Assembly (NCBI GenBank): GCA_020846695.1 | Contig: JADLDM010000029.1 | Location: forward strand, 1 to 37,897 | DNA from: a bacterium | GTDB taxonomy: Bacteria > Electryoneota > RPQS01 | Direction: 5' to 3' | Length of the DNA: 37,897 nt | Shown: one piece after another, positions 35,425-37,897 of the stretch | Position numbering within the stretch: position 1 is the first letter of the stretch | Layout: every line of letters starts with the position of its first letter | Translations under genes and position numbers: made by a program | The notes under the pieces: model-generated | What the model was told of the DNA's origin: nothing | Seen by the model: only the letters and a program-made list of their open reading frames with translations | The model's database searches: none

Positions 35425-35444
35425 CTTCTCCGTAACCATCGAGA

Positions 35445-35516
35445 CCCGCCGAGTCGGGTTCGCGCTCGATGATTGATTCAACCGCGCAAATCTATCGCGC
35501 GTAACCCGACCGAAAC
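35445..35516. repeat. 72-nt palindromic element, copy 2
   Basis: cccgccgaGTCGGGTTcgcgc...gcgcgtAACCCGACcgaaac. Confidence 0.85.
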
Positions 35517-35527
35517 TGAAGAAATAC

Positions 35528-35556
35528 GAAGGGGCGACCATCTCGGTCGCCCCTTC
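35528..35556 (+). terminator. hairpin terminator
   Basis: gaaggggcgacc-atctc-ggtcgccccttc followed by T-rich tail. Confidence 0.75.
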
Positions 35557-35581
35557 TCTCGTCTCCCCTTCTGTCATTCTA

Positions 35582-35743
35582 AACCTTCACCCGCCGAGCC
35601 GGGTTCGCGCTCGACGATTGATTCAACAGCGCAAATCTACCGCGCGTAACCCGGCCGAAACTGAACCTTCACCCGCCGAGCCGGGTTCGCGCTCGACGAT
35701 TGATTCAACAGCGCAAATCTACCGCGCGTAACCCGGCCGAAAC
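35582..35743. repeat. tandem pair of the 72-nt element (period 82, copies 3 and 4 at 35590-35661 and 35672-35743)
   Basis: Two identical ~80-bp units aaccttcacccgccgaGCCGGGTTcgcgc...gcgcgtAACCCGGCcgaaac. Confidence 0.9.
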
Positions 35744-35761
35744 AGTCTTCGATTTTTCTTC

Positions 35762-37654
35762 TCACCCTTGTTCCGCCCTCACCAAAAACACCGGCACCTT
35801 CACCTTGTGACGCACACGAGTCGCCGTCGCGCCGAACAAAATATCCTGTATCATCCGGTGGCCGTGCGTGCCCATCACCAATAAATCAGCTTTCTCTTCT
35901 TCGACAATCCGCACAATCTCATCCGGCGGATTGCCATACCCCATCACCATGCGCGCGGGCAAACCCAACTCCTGCAAATTGCGTTCGAGTCTCCTCATGT
36001 ACGCTTCGTCCCCCACCACTTCGTGATCTTCAGACTCCTCCTTCCACAGGCGCGGCCCCATGCCGTCGGCAACATGCACAAGCAGAACTTCCGATCCGTA
36101 CAGCCGCGAAAGAGAGATCGTCTCCTTCAACAATTGCTCATCGTAGCGCGATACCTCCAGCGCAACCGCAATCCGCTTGTATTCTCTGGCGGGAATTTCC
36201 AGCGAAAGCTCCGGCGCATGTTCCAAGCGGCGCTTCTGCTTGCGAATGTAGGGAATTACCAAAACATACAGAAGCAGAAGAGCAAGCGCTACAACAGCCG
36301 CGAACACAAGCATATGGTACCACATCACTCCGCCCTCCGATGATGCAACCCACTCGGAAAGAATGCTCGTCACCAATCTGACATTCAAGGCCACAATCAC
36401 AATCGCCGAAATCCAGGCCAGCGCCTTCACCCAGGTCTTGTTCGCAAATTCCCCCATTTTCGCGCGGTCGCTCGTAAAGTGAATCAGCGGAATAATCGCG
36501 AAGGGCAACTGCATCGAAAGCACAACCTGAGAAAGAATCAAAAGCTGATACGTTCCCGCGTCACCCATAATTGCCAGCGTGACCACCGCCGGAACAATTG
36601 CAAGCGAGCGCGTGATAATTCGTCTTAACCACGGGCGAATCTTCAGATTGACGAATCCTTCCATCACCACCTGTCCCGCAAGCGTGCCCGTCAAAGTCGA
36701 ACTCTGCCCGCTGGCCAGAAGCGCAATCGCAAAGGCCGCGCTCGCCGCTGCCGTGCCAAGAAGCGGAGTCAGAAGTTCGTGCGCCTGCTGAATCTCCGTC
36801 ACCTCTATTCCATTCCGATAGAACGTTGCCGCTGCCAAAATCAGAATCGCCGCATTCACAAAAAACGCCGCGTTCAGCGCAATCACGGAGTCAATCAAAT
36901 TGTATTTGCAGGCCTGCTTGATGTGGGCCTTTGTCTGTCCGACTGCGCGCGTCTGCACCAGAGCCGAATGCAAATAGAGATTATGAGGCATCACCGTCGC
37001 GCCCAAAATCCCAATCGCAACATAGAGACTCTCTTTGTTCAGCCGAGGAACAAACCCTGTAAGGATTCCGCTCACTTCCGGCTTGCTCAAAATCATCTCG
37101 ATGAAAAAACAAGCTCCGATCGTCATCACCAAGGTCAGAATAAACGCTTCAACTTTCCGAATCCCGAGATGCTGAAAATACAAAAGCAGCATCACGTCCG
37201 CGGCAGTCAATACAACTCCCCACATCAACGGCATTCCAAACAGCAAATTCAGCGCAATCGCAGTTCCCAAGACTTCCGCCAAGTCACAGGCAACAATCGC
37301 AATCTCGCAGACAATCCAAAGAGCAATCCCTACCGGTCGCGGGTAGGCTTCACGACACGCCCGCGCCAAATCTCTTCCCGTCACAATCCCTAATCGCGCA
37401 CAAAGCGTCTGAAGCAGCACCGCAATCAGATTGCTCATCAGGAGAACCCAGATCAGCTGATAGCCGAAGCGCGAGCCGCCTTCTATATCCGTCGCCCAAT
37501 TCCCCGGGGCCATGTAACCCACGCTCACCAAATACGCCGGCCCCGCAAATGCAAATAGCCTGCGGAACAAACTCACCTTATCCGGAATCTGCACCGAACG
37601 ATGCACTTCCGAGAGCGATACGTGATCATTTGTTTTGTTCATGGATTCTCTCAT
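35762..37654 (-). CDS. Nramp-family divalent metal transporter fused to C-terminal universal stress protein (UspA) domain
   Basis: VSVGYMAPGNWATDIEGG, GATVMPHNLYLHSALVQTR, ASGQSSTLTGTLAGQVVMEGF Nramp motifs; C-terminal RIAVALEVSRYDEQLLKETISL...ADLLVMGTHGHRMIQDILFGATATRV UspA. Confidence 0.93.
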   Translation of the reverse strand: MRESMNKTNDHVSLSEVHRSVQIPDKVSLFRRLFAFAGPAYLVSVGYMAPGNWATDIEGGSRFGYQLIWVLLMSNLIAVLLQTLCARLGIVTGRDLARACREAYPRPVGIALWIVCEIAIVACDLAEVLGTAIALNLLFGMPLMWGVVLTAADVMLLLYFQHLGIRKVEAFILTLVMTIGACFFIEMILSKPEVSGILTGFVPRLNKESLYVAIGILGATVMPHNLYLHSALVQTRAVGQTKAHIKQACKYNLIDSVIALNAAFFVNAAILILAAATFYRNGIEVTEIQQAHELLTPLLGTAAASAAFAIALLASGQSSTLTGTLAGQVVMEGFVNLKIRPWLRRIITRSLAIVPAVVTLAIMGDAGTYQLLILSQVVLSMQLPFAIIPLIHFTSDRAKMGEFANKTWVKALAWISAIVIVALNVRLVTSILSEWVASSEGGVMWYHMLVFAAVVALALLLLYVLVIPYIRKQKRRLEHAPELSLEIPAREYKRIAVALEVSRYDEQLLKETISLSRLYGSEVLLVHVADGMGPRLWKEESEDHEVVGDEAYMRRLERNLQELGLPARMVMGYGNPPDEIVRIVEEEKADLLVMGTHGHRMIQDILFGATATRVRHKVKVPVFLVRAEQG

Positions 37655-37655
37655 T

Positions 37656-37897
37656 CCCCCCGCGATGCGCGGGGGGACAGGGGGGTAAGACTCACTGCTT
37701 GCTGAATGTCAGTCCGATTCCAAACTACTATCGGCGGCCTCCGGCCGTCTCAACTCCGTTGCCGAGCAGGGATCGCACTCCCTCTGATTGTCCCCCCGCG
37801 ATGCGCGGGGGGACAGGGGGGTAAGACTCACTGCTTGCTGAATGTCAGTCCGATTCCAAACTACTATCGGCGGCCTCCGGCCGTCTCAACTCCGTTG
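37656..37897. repeat. 136-bp tandem repeat, second copy truncated by the window end
   Basis: ccccccgcgatgcgcggggggacaggggggtaagactcactgcttgctgaatgtcag...tctcaactccgttg at 37656 and again from 37792; 106 identical nt visible. Confidence 0.9.

Noticed and set aside
35582-35743. CRISPR-like repeat pair
   Set aside because: Only two units, repeats far larger than CRISPR repeats, no unique spacers, no cas genes.
36779-37393. 204-aa plus-strand ORF
   Set aside because: Antisense to the Nramp gene; composition unlike a real protein.
1-37897. tRNA/rRNA genes, prophage, integrase or defence systems
   Set aside because: No tRNA cloverleaf or rRNA sequence recognised by eye, and no ORF resembling integrase, phage structural, restriction-modification, toxin-antitoxin or Cas proteins apart from a lone AbrB-like domain protein.

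Overview
This 37.9 kb window looks like ordinary chromosome plus accessory surface genes from an uncultured-type Gram-negative bacterium, probably of the FCB superphylum (inferred from three T9SS-type C-terminal sorting tails and Bacteroidetes-like promoter spacing). Main blocks, in order: (1) a tightly overlapping LPS-type operon (MsbA-like ABC transporter, GT4, a degenerate GT-C-like membrane domain fused to a metallophosphoesterase, GT9/heptosyltransferase), with hldD elsewhere in the window; (2) secreted peptidases (M28-PDZ, C11 clostripain) and a TolB-like propeller; (3) a four-gene surface operon at 11.9-19.7 kb encoding a predicted outer-membrane beta-barrel, an Ig-like lipoprotein, a cohesin-like lipoprotein and a 1603-aa T9SS exoprotein with a cohesin-like/dockerin-like/cohesin-like tail; (4) housekeeping genes (hldD, GH13, FKBP, CutA, HU, FmdB, AbrB-like, M23, Acr3, MFS, YciO); (5) two more T9SS cargo proteins; (6) an Nramp-UspA fusion whose DPGN metal-site motif reads APGN. 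Intergenic regions carry several palindromic repeat families. One is exactly 72 nt long in four copies and shows a compensatory base-pair change. Another keeps a fixed GTAGGG tag in front of hairpins whose arms differ but remain complementary. The best candidates for undescribed biology are the cohesin/dockerin surface operon, the APGN Nramp-Usp fusion and the 72-nt element. All functional calls are by eye from sequence motifs; no database search was run.
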